From Steromphala cineraria (taxonomy: Eukaryota; Mollusca; Gastropoda; Trochida; Trochidae), in contig OU744721.1 of the NCBI GenBank assembly GCA_916613615.1, positions 52,276,747 through 52,340,746 on the forward strand: a stretch of 64,000 nt of DNA, given 5' to 3'. A program made the position numbers and the translations under genes. The notes under the pieces were generated by a model. The model saw only the letters and a list, made by a program, of their open reading frames with translations. It was not told where the DNA came from and did not search any database. Shown here in pieces: positions 49,377-60,726 of the stretch; position 1 is the stretch's first letter, and each line of letters starts with the position of its first letter.

Positions 49377-50439
49377 ATCATATTTCTGAGAATGTGACTG
49401 TCAACTTAATTGATATGAGTGTCATAGAAGTCGCTATTCTAAAGATTGTGAGCTACATACACGATGTTCATATGTATATGTGTATGTACATGTATATGTA
49501 TAACTATGTATATCTTGTATTTTTGCCAAAACCAGTTATGGTACATTTGAATATTTTCTACTACCACAAAGATGTACACCAGAGGCGGTTCGGTAATACA
49601 TTTTGTTGCATCTGGTGAAAACAAGGACATGAAAATAAAGAAATGAACCTCACTCTCTATACCCAGGTTATGCTATGCGTTAGTAACCCTTGAATTTTTA
49701 CACTTGGTTTCTTAATGATAAACCCTCTGAAATTTATATTTACGCATTCGACATTAAGAAAAACAATTAATTTGCTTTATTGATTGAAAAACAGCCAATT
49801 TCCGTTTATGTTTCAAGGTGACTTGATTTCCGAGCAATTTATCAATTATCACACTTTATCAACGTTATATTTCTGTCGCCATAGCAACATATCGAAGACC
49901 AGACAGAAATAAGAGACGCCAATAGGCAAGTATGGAAATATATTGTATACAAACAATGTCAAAACGCTTTGACACACAAGCACTATATATTCTGTCATAT
50001 TTCAATTGATCAATAGTTATTGCTAATTCCATATGATGCTAAGATATTAGTAATCTCCAATAACGATCATCTCAATCAAATCTCATTAAAATAACGATCA
50101 TCTCAATACAAAATGAATTCATTATGATTGTGAGTTGTGACCTTATTCAAATGGATTCATATTTACCAGGTTGTAATAACAAAACCAGACAATATAGCGA
50201 CAAAGGACTGGATTCGAATTCCCGAGGATGAGTCTGACAGAGCAAGACACTTCATCCACATTGCAATCAGTTCTCTGAGCTACTTAAATGGGTACCTGAA
50301 AACATATTTACAGACCTACATTATGGTCACTTGGAGACTTTTTTAGAAGTAACATTTCTTCAGGGTCTGACCAAGTACCTGGATATAACAGAATATAAAG
50401 GCCTCATTATCATTATTGAAAATAATTTTTAGATGATGT

Positions 50440-50657
50440 TGTTTGTGTTGTAATTTCTCACAACTTGAAATTTGATTTGTGCCCATGGCACCCGGCAACC
50501 ACAGTGCAGTGCCAGTAAATGTGTTCTTCTTTACAATGCTAAGTGTCAAGCAAGACAGCAACAACTCCCACCTTTCAACGGTTTGGTATGACGCGACCAA
50601 GGATCGAACCCGGTCTTCCAGGTGATGAGCAGACACTATACCACTGAGCAATGCCAC
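50440..50657 (-). mobile_element. tRNA-derived SINE
   Basis: The minus strand starts with GGTGGCATTGCTCAGTGGTA TAG (A-box), then CCGGGTTCGATCC (B-box) about 30 bases on. It continues into a non-tRNA body containing CTTGCTTGACACTTAGCATT and GGTTGCCGGGTGCCATGG. I recall a TGCTTGGCACTCAGCATT-type body from widespread molluscan SINEs; this is from memory. A diverged copy. Confidence 0.65.
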
Positions 50658-50789
50658 CAGTTATAAAAATTAACAAATAATATGAGTTTGGTAAATACAT
50701 TTTATTGCAAAATGAAATTCATTGCATAATTTTCTACAAAATAAGTACATACCATTTAATGCAATAAAATGCTGCATAGGTATATGAAA

Positions 50790-50990
50790 ATAAAGGGTCT
50801 TAGTAGAGTTGAAGTCGGTGGGCATTTTGGGGCCCCTTCCGTCCCCACAGCGCTGGCAGACAGGGGCACATCTTCCTTCAAATTGTTGACGTCTGTGAGC
50901 TTTTGGCTCCTGTATTTGGCCACAGACATTCGTGTTATTTGGTATCTCTTTGTCGTTGTTGTATATGTCTTGTTTGAATTTTTTTTATAA
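50790..50990 (+). other. Unclassified GC-richer block
   Basis: GGGCATTTTGGGGCCCCTTC and the following 150 bases stand out against AT-rich surroundings and read openly on the plus strand for about 70 codons with a hydrophobic end. No family is recognised. It is probably a transposon fragment. Confidence 0.3.
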
Positions 50991-53900
50991 AATGTTGAAC
51001 AGAATGTTCAGTTACATATCATTTGCAAAAAATATAGAATGTTCAGTTTTCCTTCTTTTAAACTTAAATGAAAATTCATTGAGATACACAAATGCAGTTT
51101 TGCGGTCTTAAAGATTATTTGAATTTTGAATCATTCAAGACAGACTGAAAAGAATCAACAAATTATTACATATTCAATTGATGCAGCAAAATAACATTAC
51201 TAGAATATATACTATTGATAACAATGGATTTCATAAACATGGGATTACACTGACGCCCACGAAATGTTCATATTGTTTTCTTCATCATTGAGTCAAATAT
51301 GTTTCATTTCATTGATGGAAGAAACTGCACTTCAAATAAATCAAATTTTAATTCTTACAAAAACAATTTTGTAAGTTATGTGGTAAAATCAAGTTTCTGT
51401 TTAAAATTTGTTCTTTTCTCACAAAATAACATATAGTTTCTATTACACATAATATGGAGACAATGATTATCATTTCTATGTTGTAGCTGACAAGTATTTG
51501 TTCAGCTTATTCAACTATTTACACTGTACAACTCATCTTGAATAATGAAACCCAATTTTGTGAAAAGCAATTGGGTTTACAGTTATGAAATGACGATTTT
51601 GATTTTTACTCATTGCTAGGCAAGGATGATCACATGAAGATATAATTGGAAATTTGGATGTAAAAGTTATTGACAGAGAGAAATGTTGATAATTGCTTTT
51701 AACATGTGTAACCAAAATAGGTATATAACAAATCTTATGAACAAACTAAACTGAGATCTATAAATACTGATTTTCCTCAATGGAAAAATTGTAACATGTA
51801 TTTTAGCTATTGCTCTTAGACACATTCTGTACAATTATTGTTCTTACAAATACTAATCACATTAAACATATTTTGAAAAACATCATTTAAATATATGTAT
51901 TCATCTCCAACATGGCCCAAAGTTTCCATATTTTGTTTTCATATGCCACGACTTTAAAGATATAATGTTCAGCGGAAGATCCAGGAATTGAAAAATTGAA
52001 ATCTCTTGAGATATCCTAAGATATTAATTTGGAAAATACTTTAAATAATACACTTTTTCCTAACTTATTAAAATTTTGACCATACTTTGAGCTATAGCAG
52101 AGATCAAAACACCAAAATTATAGATCGTTATTTCTAACAATGGAAATACATGCCATTTAGATAGTGAACTAAGTAACATTATACTTTGAATAACACTAGC
52201 TGCAACAGTAGAAATTGTCAAGGCTTTGTGGCCGAGCTGTTAGCTGTCAGTGTGCTCAGTGCCAATGTTTCTTGCCTCTTAAATCCTGTAATCGACTCGA
52301 CCGGAATAAACTCAAGAAGTATTATTACCGACAGTGTTATACATACATATTACATCTCTAACAGCATGTCAAAAGAAAAATATTGAGAGAACATATACTC
52401 TACTGGCTCCAGTTTATGTACAAACCTACTGGCCTGATGAGACTTGCATCATAGATTGGAAGACTAAGCGATTCACAAACAGACACAACTAAACACTTTG
52501 GAAGCTTCTATGATAGATTGCTTGTCAATTAAGATCCTGACTTATTGAGGTATGGTATCTCGCCATAACAAAACTGAAGATCACAGCTAAATGACTTCTT
52601 CTAAATCAAATAATGAAAACTGTTAGCAAGAGCATTTTAACAATGACAAAAGATTACAAAATATTTGTAAACATCACAGAGGAGAAAGATTTTAAGTGTT
52701 TGATTTTTCATTTTTATCACAAATGTACCTTGTTAAAACAAGCAGATATCTTTTTGCTAAACATTTCATTCATCATATATCAAATCAAATGATTTCAAAT
52801 CGGAAAAACAAATTTCATCTTATCTATAAGCATTAATCCACAGTAGTAACCTTTGTTACATAGAATATGAACAAACGATTCAATGAAATATGGAAATTTA
52901 AATTCGGGAACAGCAGTATTCAGAAATGTGTACCATAAATAATATTTTATCAAGGCAATAATATAAAATATAACTAATCATAAGAGCTTATTCTATCACT
53001 CACAAGACTCATCAAAACTAACTAGAATAATCATAGACATTACCAGGTTAGAAAATTGTAATATTGCTTTAAAAATTGTATCACTGTATCCTGTTTTAAT
53101 CGTAACAAGTAAAACATTTTGATTTTCCGCAAATTTGCACAATCAAATTTTGATTAAAAGAAGTTTGCTAAAACTATGTAAAAACAAGACAACAGCTTTG
53201 AAAATACATCAACATTTGACTGGCTATCATACAAATTAGGCCATAGTTAATCACATGTATATGTACATATATACAAACAAACAAGGTCTCTCCAAAAAAG
53301 AAACATCAATGCAATTTGATATGATACAATAAACTACACAAAAATAAATACAATTTGGGTCTTCTGTGAGTTTTAAAGGGATGAAGTATTTACAAGTTAT
53401 CTCCCTTTAGTAATTTGATCATGTCATTCTATTCTGTACAACAGTCGGTTTTATCATATTTACAAAAAGATACTGACCAATTATTGCCATTAGCAATTTC
53501 ATTTTGTTGAACTTGACAAATAAAACAGTTAAGAGGTGGTTATTCTGTAAGTAGTTTTGCTAAAAATACAAATCTTATCACATTCTTTTGAGCAGAATAA
53601 AATCTAATGAAATGTGGTGGATTTGAAATTGATTTACCTCTAAGTATTTAATGCTGTTCATAACATAAAAGCATAAAACAAATATATTATAAGTAACAAA
53701 TGCCATTTGTAAAAGAGTTCGGTGGGAGTAAAACTGGCTAAGACATCTCTGGTCTAAGGGAGATAACTCAGTGATAAAGTATTTCTGAAGGTTTCTTAGA
53801 AGCAAAGACATAAAACTAATATACCTGTTTATTGAAAGTTGTTATGTTAGCAAACTCATTTTACTTATCTTAATTACCCTATTCGATAGAATTATTAAAA

Positions 53901-55443
53901 TGTCAAAAGAGATATTTTCATACTGTCAAAAGATTTCATAGTTGTTCATTTGAAAATCTTAAAAATCTTTTGACATTATGAAAATTAAATCATCAAACTC
54001 AGTCAAAAATTAAATAATTTCTGATACTGAAACTTTAATCACATTGTTGTTGATTCAGTTGATTGGTTTCAAAAACATGTATGGAATATAACTTTCAGTA
54101 ATTCATATTTCAAAATATGGATGTACAATCATAGATTTCACAAGCTCCCTTTTTTAAAAGTTCATGAATGAAAGCGCGAGTTATCTCCCTTAGGCCAGAC
54201 AGATCCATTTCAACATAAATCTGACTTCTATGGAGCTGTAAAATAAATACTACAACCAACATCATGTATTCTATCAAATCAACTGTTTCCATGATACATC
54301 AAGAAAAAGAGGCAGCTTACTTAAAGATAATTAAGTTCAGTGAATTAGTTCAATGTATATAAGCTAGCAACTTGAGACTTCAGTGAATCCTCTTAGCTTT
54401 TTGTATTCAGTGAAAATAGCCAGCCAACTAGTTCAGTGATTTTGCAGCATCTTGTAACTGCTGTGAATTCATTAGATAAATTAGTTCATTGAATTTGCCA
54501 AATATTGTGACTTCAGTGAATTAATACAGTGAAATAGCCACTGTCCCGTGAATTAATTATTGAATTAGCCATAGCCTTGTGACTTTGATGAATTCATTCA
54601 AGTTGTTAGTTCTTTGAATAGCCAGAATTTTGAATGAAAAATGTCATTGAAATAGCAAATCCTCAGTAACCTAACCTAAAATTCCATAAATGAGTTACTC
54701 CTACATTGAGCAATAGAGATGCGTGAATCTACGGTGATGGATGAACTGCGATGATGTACTCAACCAGAGTAGCTATACTAAGACCCCAAGTCTCATTCTT
54801 CCTATTGTTTTGATTTGTACACTGTTCTTTTCTTTAGCTTCTTTTCAATGTGAATTGGATGGTTTCTTAGCCCAAATTGACTCTTATTTGCTTCAGGAAC
54901 ATTAAGTTGGAACCTTTCTCAAGTTGTCAGGTTCGCTCCAGCGTCAAGGGTACCATGCCAAAATATAACTGGATTCTCTTTGAAGGCCTAATAACAAATG
55001 AAATCTTTCCAAATGTCCCTTATCATGGGTTTCTTTTCATTTCATGGTACCGTGACATATTTGACAGGAACCTTTTCCCATATCATGCATATGCAATTAC
55101 CTGCCCTAAAAGAGAATAAGCCTAAGATGGCTCAATGACGTGACACATGAAATTTTTCCAAATAGGTTTCTTCCACGGGTACCTTTTTATTTCATGGTAC
55201 CTTTATGTATTTGATGGGTACCTTTTCAAATCCCTCACATGCTCCAGATACCTGCCTTAAAATAGTCTGAGATGGCCACACATGAAATCTTTCCAAACTG
55301 ATTGCTTACCATGGTACCTTTCTATATTTGACAGGTACCTTTTTACAAATCTCCGGCCCGTCGCAGAGAGAATGAGTCTATACACAGCACTATACTTCAG
55401 TCCCTGATTTCTGACACACTTCCTGATGTTGGTGCTGCGGCCA
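50991..55443 (-). other. AT-rich region downstream of the BMPR1 stop, possibly long 3' UTR
   Basis: No exon was recognised. It includes three copies of an AGTTATCTCCCTT-type motif (near 53397, 54179 and, inverted, 53756). It also has degenerate TTCAGTGAATTA-type repeats at 54330-54620 and three diverged units with GGTACCTTTTTAT at 54890-55345. The polyadenylation site cannot be fixed because AATAAA on the minus strand occurs repeatedly. Confidence 0.4.
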
Positions 55444-55587
55444 TCACGACTGGCTCGAGAGTTTTGTGCTTATTTCAATGGTTTCAAGCATTTTACCCAA
55501 TGTCTTTTTAACACGCAGTGCCGTGAGCCGAGCGGCGGGGTTGGGACTCCAACACTCAATCATCACCTTGGAGAGGATCTTCATGTA
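55444..55587 (-). CDS. BMPR1: BMPR1, last coding exon
   Basis: Acceptor TTCTGCCCACAG (AG at 55589-55588) opens in phase 0 with [20 protein letters not shown], then [13 protein letters not shown], and ends in a short tail KLSSQS before TGA at 55446-55444. CW, the kinase-conserved Arg and [10 protein letters not shown] are the end of the type I receptor kinase domain. The tail is slightly longer than the vertebrate one. The 829-base intron before it carries an inverted-repeat transposon (55682-55948). Confidence 0.95.
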   Translation of the reverse strand, partial: YMKILSKVMIECWSPNPAARLTALRVKKTLGKMLETIEISTKLSSQS

Positions 55588-55681
55588 CTGTGGGCAGAAT
55601 AAAGAGGGGGTTGTAAATAATAATATTGAAGGGATTTGTAAAACGCGAAAAGTTCTAGGAACCAAGTGTCTGCTCAAAGTG

Positions 55682-55948
55682 CAGTCTAAGTAAACCTAGC
55701 CTCAATAATAGTCGCTATACTCCCGATTTTTAGTCTAGCATGATGTAGTGAGAGGTCGCATCAGCCGATGTATCGAATTGACCAATCAGGGCTTCGCTTA
55801 CCATGCCGCAATAGTCTGCTTTTGCACATATACCGCTCGAGGGTCATAGGTCACCGAATGGTTGGTTGACGCGATCTCTTACTGTATCTTGCTCGAATCA
55901 ATATCGGGAGTACAGCGACTTTTATTGAGGCTAGGTTTACTTAGACTG
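55682..55948. mobile_element. Non-autonomous DNA transposon with long terminal inverted repeats, in a BMPR1 intron
   Basis: The ends are inverted repeats of about 48 bp: CAGTCTAAGTAAACCTAGCC, then TCAATAATAGTCGCTATACT and CCCGAT at the left; the minus strand from the right differs at two positions. A perfect 9-base duplication CTCAAAGTG flanks it (55673-55681 and 55949-55957). A 9-base target duplication with long inverted repeats suggests a Mutator-type MITE; CAG ends would also suit hAT (usually 8 bases). It appears young. Confidence 0.93.
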
Positions 55949-56416
55949 CTCAAAGTGCTATGATATGGACATATATATAGACTAGACATTCGTATGATCT
56001 TAGCAGGGCTGGCTGATATAGAAAATTCATATAATGAAACATTTTGTAATTTTCAAGTAACATCGATGAAAATACATAATTATCTATGTACATACTGATG
56101 AGGGGCGAGATTATGAAATTATTAGATTGGGAGAGATCAGTGAGCTTTATCATTTCAGCTGTCAAAAGAACTTATTGGCTATTCAAGTTGTTTAGTTGAA
56201 AGTCCACATATAATGAATTCATTTCAGGTAACACAAAATGTGTCTAGGAAAAATATTTGTTAAATTATAAATTTTTCATGATTGTTTTCCTTTATTAAGA
56301 CATTGAATTTTAATTAATTTTTTTTTCATTACAAAAACTTATTTCATCTCATCTAACAGATCACATTGAATAATGACTTCAAAGAAAGGAAAGAAGCTAT
56401 TCATGTTGCAACTCAC

Positions 56417-56547
56417 TGGTTCCGTCATCCATCTGTTGGGGATGGCCGGTCTGATCTGCTCCACACACACTATCTTACGCACATCCTCGAAGCTGGGATC
56501 ATTGTGAAGACAGTCGTAGTACGGGAGAGCATACTCCTCAGCAATAC
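56417..56547 (-). CDS. BMPR1: BMPR1, C-lobe exon
   Basis: 131 bases from acceptor TATGTACCAG (AG at 56549-56548) to donor GTGAGTTG (GT at 56416-56415). It encodes [20 protein letters not shown], then [20 protein letters not shown] and TEP, ending in phase 0. It matches the family's EEYQLPYHD, DPSYEDMR and RPSFPNRW segments. Confidence 0.96.
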
Positions 56548-57340
56548 CTGGTACATAGGCATACATCAGGCATGCTTAAGTTTCATTTACTGTTGTATTT
56601 GTGTGGCATCATTATGTCAAACATTTTCTTATCAGAATCAATTTTCAAAATCAAAATCCTTGGATTTAGATATACATACACATGTATCAGTGTAAGAAAG
56701 TTTGGTCTATTAAGATACAAGAGCCATTATAAGAATATTTCATGTACAAAAAAACATAAAACATTTAATCAAACAATTTTCTGCAAACAGGACTCATGTC
56801 CATTATCAAAAATCACCAGATGCATTATGGTTGAAAATCTATAGAACTTTTCCCCATTAACCTTTTAAAGCTATTAATTGCTAATAGTTTGGATTTCATG
56901 GGCTTGTTCAGGAGAGTAGGAACTGAATACACCAAGTAACAGTCATGATTACCTCCCTTGGTATGTGGAGTCAATGATTCTTTTCAGTAAGTTTGCTCAC
57001 GATTGATCTCTGAATCTTGCACATTCAAAACTTCTAATAACTTTAGATAACAGATAATGTTCATCACGTTTAAAAGATTTCAAAACTCAAAACCTGACAC
57101 CTCATTTGCAACCTCAAATGATACATTAAGAATATGTATACCCAATTGCACATACCTCAAATGATACACCAACAAAATACCCTGATTTACATGAAATAGG
57201 ACACAAATATTACAAACTCCAAGGGACCAAAGAATTAAGTTTGCTATATTCAGTGCTGGCTACTCACGTTTGGCCGCCATGCATAGGGCTTTTGACAGGA
57301 CTTAAAAATTAGTTCACTATATCCGATTGCTCGCTATAAC

Positions 57341-57420
57341 CGAGTGAGTGAGTGAATTATTGTTTAGCGCCGCTTGGGCAGTACTGCAGCCATTAGCGGC
57401 GACGCCATAACTGATTTCGC
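57341..57420 (-). repeat. SINE-tail-like hairpin core, copy 3
   Basis: GAGTGAGTGAGTGAATTATT then GTTTAGCGCCGCTTGGGCAG and CAGCCATTAGCGGCG. This is the reverse complement of the core at 29450-29512. It is flanked by two TCGCTAT(A/G)ACCGAG phrases (near 57333 and 57418), so it seems to have inserted within another small repeat. Intronic in BMPR1. Confidence 0.65.
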
Positions 57421-57479
57421 TATGACCGAGTTCTACTGTACTTCCAATAATACACCAATCAATACCCAGATACACCTAC

Positions 57480-57655
57480 CTCCAATGATACACCTGCGAG
57501 CCATCTCCCAGAGAACGAGACCGAAGGAGTACATATCAGACTGCTTGTAGGCGTCGAAGTGAGACTTGTTGACGTGGTCCTCCAACACCTCCGGGGCCAT
57601 GTAACGCTTCGTGCCCGACCGGGTGTTGGGAGCAATGTCTACCTCGCTCGACTCA
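57480..57655 (-). CDS. BMPR1: BMPR1, activation-segment exon
   Basis: 176 bases from acceptor ATATTGCAG (AG at 57657-57656) to donor GTAGGTG (GT at 57479-57478). It encodes [20 protein letters not shown], then [20 protein letters not shown] and [19 protein letters not shown]. The NTRxGTKRYM substrate-positioning segment and the APE motif are present (APEV, where vertebrate BMPR1 has PPEV). The Ser codon is split AG|T from the previous exon and a Gly codon is split into the next. Confidence 0.96.
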
Positions 57656-57699
57656 CTGCAATATATGATGATCATGGTAAGGACTTATGGATTGATTGT

Positions 57700-57870
57700 T
57701 TTGTTAATAGAACAATGTGTCAAAGGATATTTTGTTAAAAGAACAATGTGTCAGATGATCATGTGTTAAAGACAATGTGTCAAATGATCAACAATTTTAG
57801 ACAATAATTTGTTGTAAAAAAACAATGTTTCAAAGGATCATTATGTCAAGGAACAATATGTTGTCATTGT
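57700..57870 (+). repeat. Degenerate repeat of about 36 bp
   Basis: AACAATGTGTCAAAGGATCA, or variants, occurs five to six times with TTTTGTTAAAAG or ATGTGTTAAAG spacers. In a BMPR1 intron. Confidence 0.65.
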
Positions 57871-58154
57871 GTAATCGTGATTAATAATTGATCAATATCA
57901 AATAATTGTGAAAGTTCAAAGCACATTGACATTACTTTGATCTCATCTGGTTGTCATGATTCAAGTTTACAATATATGTAACTTTATAAAGTCCAATAAT
58001 ACCCAAAAACAATTTCAGTTTAGCAATTAGTCATAAATCCTGAAACGAATAAAACATTGATGAAAGGCATGTATCTGTACACATAAGTTACAAGGCACGT
58101 ATTGTGTACTATCAGCGACCAATCAGAAAGCCCGTGGTGTGGACCCTCCTCTCA

Positions 58155-58286
<132 letters not shown>

Positions 58287-58633
58287 TCATTGGATTAGAA
58301 AATTGAGAAATTACATGAATATTCGATTCTATTTTCAAGATAAAAATGTTGTCAGGTTGAAAAATCCACTTGCAAATATGAAAGAATAGAAATCTTGGTG
58401 TGAGACTTATTTTTCAGCATTTCATTTTGAGAATACTGTGTTGAAAACTGTTGATGAATAAACTATTTGTCCAGAGAATAATTGGATAAAATCGTAAACA
58501 CAACTTCCTTCAAACCATTATTATCATCAATTTAACAAATTACATGACATCCTTGGATTTTCATCTTTGGACTCAGTGACAGGGTCATTTCAAAGATCAG
58601 AGTACAGATTTGACTCAGCCAATGAGTATCATT

Positions 58634-59560
58634 AACCCCCATCCAATACCTACCCCTCTCTAAAAGCAGACAGCACGATACCATAACCCTACCCAGTACC
58701 TACCACTCATCTTAGGGATCTCTGAAGGCAGACAGAAGTCCACTAAGCTTACGAACAATACCATAACCCTACCCAGTACCTACCCTTCGTCTTAGGGATC
58801 TCTGAAGGCAGACAGAAGTCCACTAAGCTTACGAACAATACCATGACCCTACCCAGTACCTACCACTCATCTTAGGGATCTCTGAAGGCAGACAGAAGTC
58901 CACTAAGCTTACGAACAATACCATAACCCTACCCAGTACCTACCCTTCGTCTTAGGGATCTCTGAAGGCAGACAGAAGTCCACTAAGCTTACGAACAATA
59001 CCATGACCCTACCCAGTACCTACCCTTCGTCTTAGGGATCTCTGAAGGCAGACAGAAGTCCACTAAGCTTACGAACGATACCATAACCCTACATAGTACC
59101 TACCCCTCGTCTTAGGGATCTCTGAAGGCAGACAGAAGTCCACTAAGCTTACGAACAATACCATGACCCTACCCAGTACCTACCCTTCGTCTTAGGGATC
59201 TCTGAATGCAGACAGAAGTCCACTAAGCTTACGAACAATACCATAACCCTACCCAGTACCTACCCTTCGTCTTAGGGATCTCTGAATGCAGACAGAAGTC
59301 CACTAAGCTTACGAACAATACCATAACTCTACCCAGTACCTACCCCTCGTCTTAGGGATCTCTGAAAGCAGACAGAAGTCCACTAAGCTTACGAACGATA
59401 CCATGACCCTACCCAGTACCTACCCCTCATCTTAGGGATCTCGGAAAGCAGACAGAAGTCCACTAAGCTTACGAACGATACCATGACCCTACCCAGTACC
59501 TACCCCTCGTCTTAGGGATCTCTGAAAGCAGACAGAACAATACCATAACCCTACCCAGTA
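58634..59560 (-). repeat. 80-bp tandem array with splice-site-like units, BMPR1 intron
   Basis: Ten full 80-bp units plus partial units at both ends; CACTAAGCTTACGAAC recurs exactly every 80 bases from 58741 to 59461. On the minus (transcript) strand most units read CTTCTGTCTGCCTTCAG, then AGATCCCTAAGACGAAGG, then GTAGGTACTGG. That is a pyrimidine-rich 3'-splice-like sequence, 18 bases, and a 5'-splice-like sequence. Copies vary by a few substitutions. One copy, near 59443, has CCG in place of CAG at the acceptor-like site. Confidence 0.97.
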
Positions 59561-60590
59561 CCTACCCCTGGTTCCGAAGATCTCTGTATGAAGATGTGAG
59601 AGCCCGCAGGCTGAGTACCTACCCCTGGTTCCGAAAATCTCTGTATGAAGATGAGAGAGCCCGCAGGCTGAGTACCTACCCCTGGTTCCGAAGATCTCTG
59701 TATGTAGATGAGAGAGCCCGCAGGCTGAGTACCTACCCCTGGTTCCGAAGATCTCTGTATGTAGATGAGAGAGCCCGCAGGCTGAGTACGTACCCCTGGT
59801 TCCGAAGATCTCTGTATGAAGATGAGAGAGCCCGCAGGCTGAGTACCTACCCCTGGTTCCGAAGATCTCTGTATGAAGATGAGAGAGCCTGCAGGCTGAG
59901 TACCTACCCCTGGTTCCGAAGATCTCTGTATGTAGATGAGAGAGCCCGCAGGCTGAGTACCTACCCCTGGTTCCGAAGATCTCTGTATGTAGATGAGAGA
60001 GCCCACAGGCTGAGTACCTACCCCTGGTTCCGAAGATCTCTGTATGTAGATGAGAGAGCCCGCAGGCTGAGTACCTACCCCTGGTTCCGAAGATCTCTGT
60101 ATGTAGATGAGAGAGCCCGCAGGCTGAGTACCTACCCCTGGTTCCGAAGATCTCTGTATGTAGATGAGAGAGCCCACAGGCTGAGTACCTACCCCTGGTT
60201 CCGAAGATCTCTGTATGAAGATGAGAGAGCCCGCAGGCTGAGTACCTACCCCTGGTTCCGAAGATCTCTGTATGAAGATGTGAGAGCCCGCAGGCTGAGT
60301 ACCTACCCCTGGTTCCGAAGATCTCTGTATGTAGATGAGAGAGCCCGCAGGCTGAGTACCTACCCCTGGTTCCGAAGATCTCTGTATGAAGATGTGAGAG
60401 CCCGCAGGCTGAGTACCTACCCCTGGTTCCGAAGATCTCTGTATGTAGATGAGAGAGCCCACAGGCTGAGTACCTACCCCTGGTTCCGAAGATCTCTGTA
60501 TGAAGATGTGAGAGCCCGCAGGCTGAGTACCTACCCCTGGTTCCGAAGATCTCTGTATGAAGATGTGAGAGCCCACAGGATGCGCTGTGA
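59557..60590 (-). repeat. 57-bp tandem array duplicating a BMPR1 exon end and its 5' splice site
   Basis: Eighteen copies of a 57-bp unit, with cores from 59568 to 60536 exactly 57 bases apart. On the minus strand each unit encodes [19 protein letters not shown] and contains AGG|GGTAGGTAC, which is the exon's own end and donor. The copy at the right end is the exon itself; the other 17 follow it downstream. Because the unit is 19 codons with no stop, several frames on both strands stay open across the array. These long frames are not separate genes. Unit variants are point changes (GAAGATGTG or GTAGATGAG, CCGC or CCAC). Confidence 0.97.
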
Positions 60591-60726
60591 CAGAGTGTGA
60601 GCATCTCCTGTGTGTCGAGAGTGTGGTACTTGAGGTAGTCGTACAGAGAACCGTTCTCGTGGTAGTCGGTGATCAGGAACAGCTGAGTCCAGGAACCGGT
60701 ACCCTTGATGTCAGCGGCGATGAACC
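60535..60726 (-). CDS. BMPR1: BMP receptor type I (BMPR1), kinase exon: N-lobe end to helix E
   Basis: This 192-base exon runs from acceptor CTACCTGCAG (AG at 60728-60727) to the first GTAGGTAC donor (GT at 60534-60533). It encodes [20 protein letters not shown], then [12 protein letters not shown], and ends [14 protein letters not shown]. These are near-identical to the BMPR1A/1B (ALK3/ALK6, fly thickveins) kinase and distinct from ALK2 and ALK4/5. The product is a single-pass serine/threonine kinase receptor that phosphorylates R-Smads after BMP binding. Phase is 1 at both ends. This donor is the most upstream of 18 tandem copies. I choose it because splicing here restores the uninterrupted family sequence [12 protein letters not shown]. 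Upstream exons (GS domain, transmembrane, extracellular) are beyond the window. Confidence 0.93.

Noticed and set aside
52205..52310. tRNA-Leu/Ser-like sequence (GTGGCCGAGCTGTTAGC)
   Set aside because: There is an A-box-like match, but the B-box region (AATCGACTCGACC) is poor. Too weak to list as a feature.
59596..60600. Long plus-strand open frame of 19-residue repeats ([12 protein letters not shown])
   Set aside because: It is the antisense of the BMPR1 exon-junction array, open only because the unit is 57 bp without stops in that frame.
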